Assembly (NCBI GenBank): GCA_910890315.1
Contig: CAJVGD010000002.1
Coordinates: forward strand, 2,108,001 to 2,172,000
Source: Serendipita indica DSM 11827
Lineage: Eukaryota; Basidiomycota; Agaricomycetes; Sebacinales; Serendipitaceae
Direction: 5' to 3'
DNA: 64,000 nt
The stretch's first letter is position 1, and every line of letters begins with the position of its first letter. Below are positions 23,094-34,693 of this stretch, piece by piece. The notes beneath the pieces are model-generated. The model was not told the origin of the DNA and searched no databases. It worked only from the letters and a program-made list of their open reading frames with translations. A program made the translations under genes and the position numbers.

Positions 23094-23459
23094 TTCCTTT
23101 ACGTTCCTCCATACCCGCCATATACCCCCTTCATTCACGACTCGAGAGCAATGCCTCTTGATTTACGAACGGCTAGGCCGACATCTACTTCGATTCACGA
23201 TCCGAAACCTAAACTCTTGTATCCTCCTCCCTTTGGTTGCCTCGTGCCCTTTCCTGTCCCATTTCGTTGAACTTTTACCTTCCAGTCGATCATTCAAACC
23301 TCACTGTAGAATACGTAGATACCAGGTGTACAATGCCAGTCGTTTCCGAAACAAAGTTGCTTACACCCATCATCAAACTTGACCTCTCCCATATCCGAAG
23401 CAGTCCAAGATGCGATGAGTAGTGACCACTGAGCCACGTTCAAATTAGGGTAAATAATC
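23094..23459. other. Short intergenic region
   Basis: 3' flank of the membrane protein and upstream region of the TMEM170 gene. Nothing else supported. Confidence 0.4.
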
Positions 23460-24337
23460 ATGGCTTGTCCTCCACAAGTGAACGGGACCCGTCCTTCATT
23501 TCCATCCTTATACAACCCTCGTCTTGAGCGGTACCGCGACTGCGAACAAGTCCACGCTTCCGTCCGGTATTTGGAGAGCGCAGGAGACATATTTCGCTTC
23601 ACTCTGTACTGGACATTGATCCTGTACTTGCCCATCTTCGTCCTCCCTGCTTTGTGGGGTCTCATCGCGCATTTTATCCCTCATCGTTTCTCCCGACGAC
23701 ATCAACGATCACGCGCTGTTGTCAGAGCTACACTTTCCACGACTGAGAATGCCCATTGGAGCGAGGAGCAGTACGCGTTGACGGACGTCTCCTCACCACT
23801 GTCCTCGCGTCCATTCTTATTAGACGCCCCCCTCGATAAAACGATCAGAGGTCGAAAAGGCATTCACAAAGCCGGAGGAGGAGGAGCTAGAACGTGAAGA
23901 TGCGCCCACAGTGGGGCGTTCATGGAGAGACGCAGCAGGGTTCCGTTCGTTACGCAAGAAACAAAATACATCGTTCGTCACGAGCCCACCGAATATATCA
24001 ACCTCGCGAAGACCAACATATCATCGCTCGAACACTAGACCGCCACGGTCCTCGCTGCGCAATCGCTCGGCGGGGGTCAATTGTCTTATACTCGCCATCC
24101 CACTCATCTTTATCCTCGCTGGTGCATTGACGGGTGTGGTTGGAAGCCTTGTCATCGGGTATTTGCTGGCAGCCTTGCACTCGACTGCAGGCGTCAGGAT
24201 CTCGACGTGGCTGCCTCTTGGGTGGGCAGTCATCCAAGTTCATGCTATCTTATTAGGGTAAGTATGTTGAAACCGTCGGCTGTTCCCGTCGTTGACTCCT
24301 GCTTAGTTGCTTTACGAACGTTATTTCTTATATTTAA
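23460..24337 (+). CDS. TMEM170-like membrane protein
   Basis: N-terminal part carries PSLYNPRL ... IFRFTLYWTLILYLPIFVLP and the C-terminal part LILAIPLIFILAGALTGVVG, SLVIGYLLAAL and ISTWLPLGWAVIQ, the two conserved membrane blocks of the putative transmembrane protein 170 family (ER/nuclear-envelope shape factors in animals). A charged, probably disordered loop of about 120 residues separates them. Frame continuity requires a splice. The best fit is a 37-bp intron at 23787-23823, joining ALTD to TPPSIKRSEVEKAFTKP, which is short but in phase. The last exon is entered through gtaagt at about 24259 and ends GCFTNVISYI with TAA at 24335-24337. Function in fungi is not established. Confidence 0.72.
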
Positions 24338-24609
24338 CCTTCACGAATCATAGCGGAATTTACTCTTTCAAATTGTCAGTTGGAAAAGGGATGCTATTGC
24401 AACCATACAACACAGTCATGTGGAGTACAGAGTACGAGGCAATACATCCAGAATCACGACAGGAGGAGAGGTGGGAGGCAGAGTGATTGGATTGTGACAA
24501 GCGTGAGTTTGAACAATGACCGGTTGGAGGAACGAGGTATGCACTGAGTCGGATATCGCTTGACTTGTGAGGAAAGTAAATTGGACGTGAGATGGAGATG
24601 ATGGGATGC

Positions 24610-27510
24610 TCATGGGCGTCGGGGTTCCAGCCAGCTCTGAGCCGCCTCGAATGCATCTGCCAATTCCGAGTTGATCTGTCCATCCGCGTGCAATTGCCTT
24701 ACCGCACAAAGAGCCTGGAAAAATGGGTTAGATCACGGAACCATTTTTAGAGAAAAAACAACGTACGGCGTCCCAGAATCGGAAGCCGCGTTCCACCTCT
24801 GCTCTTGGATTGCGAACGCCATCAAAGGTGTCATCCACGCACTCCATAGCACTCTCCTTGGCTTCAAAGACGCCTGGATCATCCCGAGACACGATCCGCT
24901 CCTCGTACAGTGCGTGAAGCGCGTCTAGGTAGACCTTTGCCAGAATACCAAATCCAGTGTTGGTGTCATTTTGGAACGGCAACGCCATGGCGATATCCAA
25001 CAGGTCTTCTCTTGCACGATTCGCATCACCACGAAGGAGCAAGTTGAGGGCCGTAACTTCAACTAGAATCCTTAGAGAGCGGGAGAGGGCACGTAGGAAC
25101 GAGTTGAACGCCAATAGCTCTCGCGACAAGGGCGCTGCCCAGGGTTGAGGCTATCAAGAGTCAGAAGTCAGTTCAAATTGTGCAAATTACAAGTACCTTG
25201 GTGTTTAGAGGTACGAGGCTGATGACTCTCATGACGAGAAGCATGCACTTCTTCTCTTCTTCGTCGCCAAAGCTTGGTCCACCGCTATAGGCACGACCGC
25301 CCCACAGGTTCCAATGCAAAACGCCTGCGCGGATTAATTCAAGGAAGAGGAAGAGCGGATCTTGGAATTTGTCGTTGGTTCGCGATTGTTTGAGCGCCGC
25401 ATACATTGCTCGTGCAAGAGGGGCGTGAGTGTGGTTTGGTGCAAGGAATCTAGCCCTTGTCAGTTTTGGGGATCACAGTGTGTCCTTTATTCGCACCCTC
25501 TGAGATCTAAGAATCTCCAGATAACATTGGCGACCACTTCATCCTTTCGTTCCAGATACTTGCTCTTGTTACGAGTACGAGCAGCTCGTTGGTCGTTCGA
25601 GGTGGCTCCGAGGCATAAAGAAAAGTCGATGGTCGATGACTAGCGATGGAGATGAATAGGCTTCTAGATGTTATGAGATGAACAGACCATTTGCACTCGC
25701 AACTCGTCTTCAATGACGCCAGTCGGAACCAGCCAGCTTGTGATCCTTTCTACCGCCTGCGTCGTTTCGCGAGAAATAAAGGGGATACCCTTGAGTTGGT
25801 TTTGATTACCCATTGCAGGAGTGCCAGGAACTTGAGACGCTTGATCGAACCAGAAGACGCCAATGACTCTCCTGCTTGTCCAGAATGTATGGACGACGCT
25901 CGAGATAAGGGCGAGAGTCATGGCTCGCGGGCCAGTGGCTCCTTCAGTAATAACCTCTTTGATGAATCGCCGGTAATCAGATGTCTCGCCGTTGCAAAGC
26001 GGTGGACGCTCGACAATGGTGCCTTGCAATCTCGTCAGTCAACCATGGTTGGGCTCTAGAGGTTCCACGGACCACTCGTCAGCCATATCAGAGCATGTGG
26101 ACTGAGAAGACCCCTGCTGAGATAGAAGTAGATTTCGTCTGGTAGTCGATGGGTGAACACTTCATGCAGATCGAGAGGGATGTCGGCAGCTGTCATACTA
26201 AACGAGTTTCCTATGTCCCTTATTAATGAAGCACGTGGTAAAGATCAGAGGGCATACCCGCTCCAGGTGCAGGCGCCGGTACAGCGAGTGGAAGTGGTTG
26301 CACGCTGCCGTCGCTGGAGAGAATGAGACTATACTTGTACATTGCCCTTGTCCGCATGAACTGGTCTGCATATTGACTGGTGGTTGTCGGTGGCGAACCA
26401 GGAGCTTTGATTCGCGGGTCTTCGTTGAATGCCATCACACAGGCATGGCCAGTCTTGTAGTGACGGACGAGCTCGACAATCTTTGGGAATGTGATGGTCT
26501 CTGGTGTGACTAATGGTGGGAATACAGGCATATGCTCTGCGCCAGCAAGGATCATGCAGTCCATGAAAAGATCGTCCGAGATGGTCGAGTTTGCATGATT
26601 ATTGGGGTGAGGAAGGGGAGGGAGAGAAGCCGCAAGATCCGAGATTATACTTTTCTTTGAAATGTATGTAAACGAAGGAGGCGTCGCAGAGAAGGAGATG
26701 GAAGTAATGATCCTGTCGACGGATGGGAACAGGAGAATGTCGGTGGAGGAATAGATTGCATTGATATAGGCCTTTTGGTGTCTGAGAAGATAGACGAGCT
26801 AGGTCGAGTAGAGAGAGAGTGAGCTTGCAACGTTGCGAAGGGCAATGATGGAAACGCACCTGGGCAGTAGCAGTATAAGGCGCGACAAGAAACTCGACGT
26901 TTCGATTCCTGAACATGCGCAGGACACTCCTCCATAGTTCCCAATGCGTCACGCCGCTGTGACCTTCGAAAAGCTTTTCGGCTTGTTCATTTAGACCGCG
27001 TTCGTAGAGCTCCCAAGCTTCACGCCGTTCTCTCATTTCGTCTGCATACTCGGAGACACTGGGGATACCGAGTCCGAGATTGTTGACGGGCATACCATTG
27101 ATGCCACCGTTTGGCGAGTTGGGACCCATGCCTGGTCCATGCGAACGGTTGACTTTTTTTGGGAGGAGACCTGGGAATACAAATACTGGTTTGATTTTGA
27201 GCTTTTCGAGCACGCGAAGGTCGTTCTCGACGCGGGCAGCGAGGGCCAGAGGGACGCCTCCAGTGGCCGCGAGAAGGGGCTCCTTTGAGCTGGCTGATGG
27301 CTTTCCATCCTTTGAAGGAGGAGGATCAAGGACCTGCGAGAGATAAAAGGCAGCGTCGATGCCGAGGCGTGTGTCGGACAGCGTGCTCAACGGCAGTGTC
27401 TGGACCAGGCTCTTGTGCTGCTGCAGGTACGCTGTTACAACGTGCAATAAGCATTATTTTACCAGTCTCTGCCTTGTTCAGCGCTCACCGTCGAGAGACT
27501 TGATGGTCAT
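24610..27510 (-). CDS. MKT1: Mkt1-like post-transcriptional regulator (inactive XPG-nuclease fold)
   Basis: Mkt1 binds Pbp1/ataxin-2 and affects translation and stability of selected mRNAs. It has an XPG-like fold without the full nuclease site. A 22-bp first exon (MTIKSLD, 27489-27510) is joined over a 57-bp intron (27432-27488) to AYLQQHKSLVQ, then LSDTRLGIDAAFYLSQVL, EPLLAATGGVPLALAARVEN, KIKPVFVFPGLLPKK, FLVAPYTATAQ, the LPHPNNHANSTISDDLFMDC segment, ILAGAEHMPVFPPLV and IVELVRHYKTGHACVMAF. The C-terminal Mkt1 domain includes ILVEVTALNLLLRGDANR and RGFRFWDA, with a last exon ending QSWLEPRRP at the stop 24610-24612. The family start MTIKSLD is why 27510 is preferred over the in-exon ATG at 27447. 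Divergent from the LtrA-like gene (239 bp). Confidence 0.9.
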
Positions 27511-27749
27511 CGTAGATTCCAAAGAATTTGAGCCACTCTCCCAGCCTCACTTGCTCCCTACCCTCAGCTCTCGCCGCTCGAAGAGTGCACATTTGGGCAC
27601 AGTTTTCGTCAGTTTCAAGCATATTTGGACCCTCTTTGGATCCCTTGCAGCGCCAAGGCTTTCCGGGCTTTGGCGAACGAGACGCACGGTACACATACAA
27701 AAGCCCCGTTTTCGCGCCCAATTTCATTTGAGCAGGTTTAGAGTCCACC

Positions 27750-30215
27750 ATGACAGACCAAGGACGACAAGAGGTCTGGCCCCGTCTCTATTGCCGGCTC
27801 CGCAGACTGAACACGCCCATAAGTTACACGAAACATTTTCCAGATATGGCGCAGGCCACATCACCTTTCATGACCACGATGACAATACAGCAGACGATGC
27901 TAGCTCAAACAATGGTGTCCGCTCACTCATCAAGCCATTCGTGATCAAGCAATGGCTGCACAGAGGTAAACTGTGCGTCCCCTTGCATACGCAGTCTGTC
28001 TCGCGCTCTAATTGCTCATTAGATATCGCGAGAAGAAAGAACGAGTCCCTTCCCGATTCGAGCTCTTCTTTGACTTGGTCTTTGTCGCCATTGCCCACAA
28101 CCTTAGGCGCGTCTTGGATCCTCTGACTAACTGTTACTAACTTCTCCTTAGTGATGTTGCGGCTGAACATGCTGGAGGACCCGGACTTGCCCAATTCATT
28201 CTGGTAAGGTTATCCCCTTGTGTATGCAAGGGTCTGACTACTACCTCAAAGACCTTCTTCCCGACATGGGGCTTGTGGTCGGAGTAAGTTTCGCGCTTTG
28301 GCTCTACACGTCTAATCGGTTTCCAGATTCCGTTCCTTTGTAAACGCATCGGGGACGGACGATATCCTCCAAAGAGCTGGAATTCTTTACATGATGGCAC
28401 TGCTCATCGGTACGTTCTTTTCCATTCATATTCAATCTCTCTGACGCCCAGCAGGGTATACTGCCAATGCGTCTGCCATCTCCATTGCATATCCCGTCGA
28501 AAGTGCAGGAGAGGCTGCAACAACAGAAGGAGTTACAGAGGCCGTTTCGCATGTCTTAGCCGCGGTACTCGGTGAAAGCGGGACCACGATGAAGTCGGGA
28601 CGCGACATGGCAATTGTGGCGGCGACAGTCTTCTACCTCTTGGGTCGGGCGCTCCGAATTGCGTTCCTCCTGTGAGCATTCATCCCCTCTGTTAAATTGG
28701 AGTCTCACTCGTTTTTAGCATGTATGCAGTGACACTACCTCGCTTCCGCACAGCACTGCTCTTTGCCTCTTTGCATCAGATCATCGGATGGTTGATCTAC
28801 TTTCCCCTCCTCTTCGTCCGCTCCAAGACCGCTGTCATCGTCCTTGCATCCCTGGGAATGGCATGGGATATTCTGGCCAGGTGACCCAATCATCCATCCA
28901 CATCCACATTTTGACATATTACAGGTACTTAATTGGACTTAATAAAGTGCTTGGAAAGCAAAGGAAACTAGCAGACGCGGAGAAAGGCGCAGCAATGTAT
29001 CAACAAAATGCCGACCCTTCTACACTCACCCAAGAGGACACTGGGCCAAACGTCGTAGTGAGTAACTCTGAATGGCATTCATCAACTTACTCACGAAGTT
29101 CAGGTTCAAACCTGTCACAACGCATTTGACAAGGAACGCGGAGACTCGATGAAGGGTTCCGTCCCAGGTACTGGTCTCTCACTTCGCCTGGTACGCCAGC
29201 TGACTCTCTCCATTTAGCTCTCAATATCGAACATTTCCTTGAGAGAACGGCAGCTTTCGTTGTCATTGTCCTCGGTGAAATGGTACTAAGTGTGGTCTAT
29301 CATGCCAATGCGTCGCAGATTGGCTTCAACAAGTACGTGTGATAAAATCGCCAAAAATTTTTGTTCTAAGCGTGACTAGGGTCTATGGCAACGCAATATG
29401 CGGATTGATAATCGCTTTTAATTACTGTTGGCTCTGTAAGTGATCCCTTCTTAATACAGATCAAGGGACCAACTAATCCGTGGCCTAGATTTCGACGCAG
29501 AATGCAGGTTGGTGTAACAAGTGGCCGTTTGGCAATGCTCTGACACTCTTCAGTCGCCGCTTCCTCCATGCCATCCGCCGCCATTGTAAGCACTCCTGAT
29601 GTTTGTATTGCATAGTATTGACTCTCTGAAAGGGTTCAGCGGACTTACGTTTACAACTCTTCACTTCCCCCTTTGCGCCTCTCTCATTCTGGTAAGCATC
29701 CGAGTACCCATTAGACCTTTCTAACCCTGTCAAGGTATCTGCGGCTCTCTCTCGTATGACCCTAAATCAGGATGAAATCAGCGACGCACTCCGTTGGTAC
29801 TTCTGTGGGGGACTTGGAACGGCAATGATTTGTTTGGGTGCATTGGGAATGACGCACCGTGGCCTCGATCCTAATGGTACAACTCGTTTGGGACGCGTAA
29901 GTTCCTTGTCTCAATGCACGGAGCTTAGACTAACATAATGTCCTGTAGCGTGTCCAGCTTGGTATGCGCACGGCCGTCGGAATCATCATGATCTGTCTAC
30001 CCTTGGCTGATCACCACACTCTTACGCCGCTGAAGCTCGCCGGTATTTGCGCCGCGCTGTCCAGCTTCTTGGTCATAGAAGAGACGTACGGCAAGCTCTG
30101 CCGTGGCGAGCCCATTTCAAAGCCTAGCGCATCCGAGGAGGCAGCTCAGAAGAATCAAAACGAAGAGTTTATGGAGGATGAAAAGCTGGATGAAGCAAAA
30201 ACAAAGACAGACTAG
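27750..30215 (+). CDS. LtrA-like (low temperature requirement A) membrane protein
   Basis: Multi-pass protein of the LtrA family, named from a Listeria cold-growth gene; the fungal role is unknown. Marks: REKKERVPSRFELFFDLVFV, AIAHNLSDVAAEHAGG, FILTFFPTWGLWS, FRSFVNASGTDDILQRAGIL, YMMALLIGYTANASAISIAY, RALRIAFLL, YFPLLFVRSK, RTAAFVVIVLGEMVLSVVY and LRWYFCGGLGTAMICL, ending in a charged tail. At least ten short introns. One (28107-28151) has a GC donor, forced by the conserved NLSD. The N-terminus is the weak point: ATG 27750 (MTDQGRQE) joins TEHAHKLHETFSRYG only if a 32-bp intron (about 27774-27805) is accepted. The reading frame of the conserved part has no closer ATG. Confidence 0.82.
28107..28151 (+). 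other. GC-AG intron in the LtrA-like gene
   Basis: Donor reads cttag/gcgcgt, acceptor ccttag/t, with a ctgactaact branch region. Removing it restores AHNL-S-DVAAEHAGG. The nearby gt (in gcgcgt) would give an immediate stop. Confidence 0.75.
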
Positions 30216-30695
30216 ATATTGTTCCTCGTCCATCTCGTATCTCGGCTCGCTGGAGCCGTGTACGTCGAATCACATAATTTCATTGGATTTTCGAAATAGT
30301 GTATGAGCACGTGTGACCCTGTTCTCGATGGATTCTATTCGCTAGAACTGGGTTCCTTGCTGGGCGGAACTGGTCACGCAACGCGGGGCGGACGGAGAGT
30401 GGCGACCGCCTCGTAAAGCTTATAAAGCAGCGAATCTCGAGGAATAGCGAGCTTTGTAGATATTTCTTGAACTTGCTACCCGATTCCCAGTGGATTGGAA
30501 AGCAATTCCGAAAAGGGACACGGAAGGCTCACGACCTAGCAGACGTCCCGCGGGGTATATAACCAACTAGCCCAAAGGTGCAAATCGTCAGTAGCATCTT
30601 CTACCCTTACCATCCTGGCTCAATCGTCCTCAGCCTCTGGACGACGGGGTAATCGATTATATCACACTCTCGCAGCGAGCGTAACAGTCGTCATC
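30216..30695. promoter_or_regulatory. Promoter region of the pirin gene
   Basis: No gene. Contains a TATA box (tatataa, 30556-30562) about 135 bp before the pirin ATG and a second TATAAA-like string at 30421. Confidence 0.55.
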
Positions 30696-31914
30696 GTGGC
30701 ACTCTTACTCTCTAAGACCCGCATCTTATCCTCTGCACCAGCTCGAGTCTCCAAGCTCTTCGCTGCACCCACCCAAACTCCGTTTTCAAGGGTTCTCGCC
30801 CAACCGACGACTTCAGTAACAAAGTCCATCCTCGAGCGATCCATCGTAATCCCAACGCACCCTAAAATGGCACAGACTCCGATCCAAGCCGCAGACGGCG
30901 CCAAGATCACGTTTACCATTCGTCCAAGCGAAGAACGCGGCAACGCGGACCACGGCTGGCTCAAGACCTTCCATACATTCAATTTTGCAGAGTAAGCATT
31001 CTCATATACGCTATCTAGGTATTGTGACTGACCAAAAGTCTTTAGTTACTATGACCCACGCTATGAAGGATATGGTCCCTTGCGCGTCATCAACGGTGTG
31101 TACACTCACTAAAACGCTCATATACGTGCTTATATATGGTCCCTTTCGCGTCATCAACAATGTCTACCGCTCATACGTGCTCCTACCCCCTAATAACAAT
31201 AGAGGATAGAGTTGAGCCAAGGGAAGGGTTCGGTACGCACTCTCATAGGGAGTTCGAGATAATGTCGTATATTATCTCGGGAAACTTGGAACAGTAAGCG
31301 TATTCCCGAAACCCACCCCCTCTCCCCCTCCCCCGAGGCCCAAGGACCTTTACTGACGTTTTCTCAGTCGCGATTCCATGTCTAATGTCGAAGTGATGAA
31401 GAGAGGTGATGTGCAGCTCACCAGCGCTGGTACAGGGATCCGACATTCGGAAAAGACGGATGGCGACAACCAGGTCCATTTCCTCCAGATCTGGAGCGTC
31501 CCCAACAAGAGAGGCCTCACACCAAAGTATTACCACCGTCACTTTTCCGACGAGGAAAAGAGACAGGGCTGGGTGGCCGTCGTAGGCAAGATTGGTGACG
31601 AGGGCGTCAGCGATTCGCGCGAAGGTACTGGTCCGACACCCGTCCACAGTAACTTGTGGCTCTATGCTACGCTCCTCGGTGCAGGAAAGACGATCGATCA
31701 TCCGCTCAAATACTCCAAGGGCTATATCCATGTCGTGCAGACGAGCGGATACAACACAGAAAAGAGCAAAGGCAACCGTGTCAAACTCAACGGCGCGGTC
31801 GAGCTCGGAGAGGGCGATGGTGCATTCGTGACTAATGGTGGCGAGAACGAGATTGTAAAGATTGAGAACATCGGTGACGGAGAGGCGGAGCTATTGTTCT
31901 TTGACCTCGATTAG
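30696..31914 (+). CDS. Pirin-family cupin protein
   Basis: Pirins are bicupin metal proteins; some cleave quercetin, others act as redox-sensing cofactors. The product has TFHTFNFAE, YYDPRYEGYGPLRVINE, then DRVEPREGFGTHSHREFEIM SYIISGNLEH (written with a break), GDVQLTSAGTGIRHSE and VHFLQIWSVP. The HSH pair and the later RHSE supply the expected three His and one Glu metal ligands. The C-terminal cupin includes LWLYATLLGAG and ends ELLFFDLD. The first ~55 residues (MALLLSKTRILSSAPARVSK ...) are rich in Ser/Arg/Leu and nearly free of acids, like a mitochondrial presequence. An internal ATG at about 30867 (MAQTPIQ) would give a cytosolic form. The intron at 31096-31202 is about twice the usual length because it holds a copy of the preceding exon end. 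Confidence 0.9.
31071..31185 (+). repeat. Tandem duplication spanning an exon-intron border in the pirin gene
   Basis: About 31071-31134 and 31135-31185 are diverged copies. Both contain tatggtccct, cgcgtcatcaac and a gctcata(ta)cgtgct block. Copy 1 includes the end of exon GPLRVIN and the donor ggtgtg. Copy 2 has aatgtc at the equivalent place, so its donor is lost and it lies wholly inside the intron. Confidence 0.75.
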
Positions 31915-31978
31915 ATTGTATAGTTAAATGTATACCGGAATGAACTCTGATCAAGGCAATAATGATCCATGAGAACGA

Positions 31979-33217
31979 CTATAGAAGAGGTGGTTGTCCG
32001 CCCGCGAGGTCTAGTCGATCTCCTCGCGCGGGCGGGGCCCCCCGAAAAAAGTTTGGAAATGCAGGTTGTTGTCTCCCACCGAGATTGCTTTCTGGGAACT
32101 TGTTGCGTGGGGCAATCTGAGGGGGTGGCGGTCCGATTGGCCCACCTCGAGGAGGAGGATTGAACTTACGCTCTTGTTGGAAGCTCGGTGGTGGATTATA
32201 TCCTTGAGCACCGGGATATGCCGGCGAAAATGGATTAGGTCCAAGTGAAGAAGGTTGAGAATTTTGAATTGAGGATGTTGTAAATCCAGAGCCAAAGGGG
32301 GTGGATGACGCTCGACTGTGTCGTTGGGACGAGAATGGTGACATTTCCCTCTCGGATTCCTTGTCGTCGGGACCCTCTAGTATGCCTAGCTGCCGTCTTA
32401 GCTCTTCGTTCTCCTTTTCAAGCCGGGCAATCTCCACTTCACGTTCGACTGCCCAATTGACGCCCTCCTCCGGCAGTTCGTTAGAAGTTGTATCCATTGC
32501 AGTGGCACTGGCTGGTTCAATCTCCAATGAATTGGCCTGTAGGGAGCTGATCTCGTCCAATGAGTCGAGGCCGACCCCTTGCTCATTCTTCAGTGCCATC
32601 TGAAGCAGAACTTGTAGTTGCTGGAGCGATTGGCTAAGAGCGTGGAGGTTGTATGTCTGCGTAGATTGTTGGTCTTCGCTTGCTGCAAGGATTCCCTCGT
32701 AATGGCGACGGAGTGCGACCTCTTTCTCTATTGCCGCTTGCTGAAACATGTATCAGATGTGAATAATGATTTGGTTTGCCTGACGTGCCGTATAATGTCG
32801 AAACTTGGTCATGATAGTCTCCAATGTTTGTTCGTACTCAGTCATGAGCGCGGTGAGCTGTCGATTCTCCTGCAAGAGACCTTGATTTTCGATGATTTGG
32901 GCCACAGTTGACCTCTCGAGCTCCGAATGGAAGAGTTCTGTGACACGGTCAACACGGTCGCGCTTCGCTTGGAGCGAGAATAGTACCATTCGAGATGTCC
33001 GTGTTATACCGACTCAGTTTTGTTGATTTGGAGGTAGCGTCAGCTTGCTCCTGTGTGCAGCAGCGTGTTCGGTATTAGCAGCTTGGGCCGTTGTGCAACC
33101 ACAGACCTTGAGTGTGTGGATCTGGGCTTGTAAATCAGCTGCCACTCTGTTGTTCTGGTTCAATTGCTCCGAGAGTTCAGAGACGAGCAGCCATATTCTG
33201 TGAATTTCCTGTTCCAT
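31979..33217 (-). CDS. Coiled-coil protein of the SIKE/FGFR1OP2 type (probable STRIPAK subunit)
   Basis: Starts MEQEIHRIWLLVSELSEQLN and, after an intron, runs through EQADATSKSTKLSRYNTDIS into LERSTVAQIIENQGLLQENR, QLTALMTEYEQTLETIMTKF, the block typical of SIKE/FGFR1OP2 proteins, which in fungi are small coiled-coil STRIPAK subunits acting in cell fusion and signalling. A second coiled coil (REVEIARLEKENEELRRQLG) follows, then a Pro/Gly/Asn-rich disordered tail. An intron at 32741-32779 (39 bp) appears to use a GC donor (cag/gcaaac). A GT alternative (gtcagg, acceptor gcaag) also keeps the frame with two residues fewer. Divergent from adenosine kinase with only 57 bp between start codons, and convergent with pirin (64 bp). 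The family call rests on motif memory. Confidence 0.65.
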
Positions 33218-33274
33218 CCCGTTGTGGAGGAGTGCGAGATAGCTTGCACCAAACTTTGCCCTCGACCATCCAAA
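33218..33274. promoter_or_regulatory. 57-bp divergent promoter between coiled-coil gene and ADO1
   Basis: The two start codons are 57 bp apart. Each transcript must therefore start within the other's leader or coding region. No TATA box is seen. Confidence 0.55.
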
Positions 33275-34534
33275 ATGACGACTGCCAATTCTTCCTACCA
33301 GCTCCTATGCATCGGTAATCCATTACTGGATATGCAGACATCAAATGGCCAGGCTCTTCTTGAAAAATACAAGCTCAAAGCAAACGATGCCATCTTGGCC
33401 AACCCAGAGCATATGGGGTTGTACACAGAGATTGCAAACGCCCCAGATCTCAAGTATGTCGCAGGAGGTGCTGCTCAAAATGCCGCGCGAGGTGCAGCCG
33501 TATGTAATCTCAATCGATGCCGAACAGCACGCCTGATAACATCTATGGTGACGCGTTCTAACAGTATGTTCTCCCACCAAACTCGGTCGTATACGTTGGA
33601 TGTGTAGGAGATGACGATCTCGCTGAAAAGCTTCGCGAGGCAAACGCCAGGGAAGGTGTCGAAAGCGCATACCTCGTCAAGCAAGGCGAGCAGACTGGAG
33701 CTTGCGGCGTTGTGATCACTGGACACAACAGGTGTGAAACACCGTTACAACTATCTATAAAGGCTTAAATTTCTCTAGATCTCTCGTCACCACGTTACGT
33801 GCGGCAGAAAAGTTTGAAAAGGACCATCTCCTGAGCGAAAAGGTCTCTGCGCTGATCAAAGGCGCAAATTACTTCTACATTGGCGGCTTCTTCCTCACAC
33901 ATGGAGTAGAAAGTGCCCTTCATCTCGCAAAAACGGTATCGAGTGCCGGCAAGGTTCGCTGTGGTGCACGGTCTACAGGCTCAATTCTAATAATTTTATG
34001 CAGGTCGTCGCACTCAATCTCTCCGCACCCTTTATCCCCCAATTCTTCAAGGTCCAACTAGAGACTATCATCCCTTATGCAGACTATATCATCGGCAACG
34101 AGTCTGAAGCCGAGTCATGGGGGAGTGCTGCAGGACTCGCTGATCCAAAGGACCACGTAGAAGTCGCACGTTCAATTGCCTTGTTGCAAAAGGCCAACCC
34201 ATCCCGACCGCGTATCGTAGTGATCACTCGTGGTTCGGATTCAACTGTCGTCGTCAGTTCTGCTGAGCCGGAAAACCCCAAGATTATCGCGATAAACAAG
34301 CTCGAAGATAGCGAGATTGTCGATACGAATGGTGCGGGTGACGCCTTTGCAGGAGGATTCATGGGTGGACTCGTTCTCGGAAAGTCTCTCGAGGAGTGCG
34401 TGGAGATTGGCCACAAGATGGGAGCCATGAACATTCGACAGGTATGAAACTCACGCTTTGATTGCATCCACTAACTGAGTCGTTAGGTTGGCCCTCAGTA
34501 CGCTTGGCCAAAGGTCCAAATCATAGATAACTAG
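33275..34534 (+). CDS. ADO1: Adenosine kinase (PfkB family)
   Basis: Cytosolic enzyme that phosphorylates adenosine to AMP, recycling adenosine from the methionine (SAH) cycle. The start MTTANSSYQLLCIGNPLLDM is at 33275. The substrate-site block KYVAGGAAQNAARGAA is followed by an intron (gtatgtaat...taacag), then YVLPPNSVVYVGCVGDDDLA, YFYIGGFFLTHG, ALNLSAPFIPQFFK and PYADYIIGNESEAESW. The PfkB signature with catalytic Asp is DTNGAGDAFAGGFMGGLV, and the end is GPQYAWPKVQIIDN. Five exons and about 340 residues, normal for the family. Convergent with the oxysterol-binding protein gene (159 bp between stops). Confidence 0.95.
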
Positions 34535-34693
34535 TCGGGTGATGTAGTAGATCACGTCAACGGAATAAAGCAGTCAGATGCGATAACGTAGATGCCCGCT
34601 TTTGGCCTGAGAATTCAACTTCTATATTTCGTGACGCATTCGTGATTATCGTGACAATAGTTTGTGTCATCTCCATTAACATTCGGTAATATC

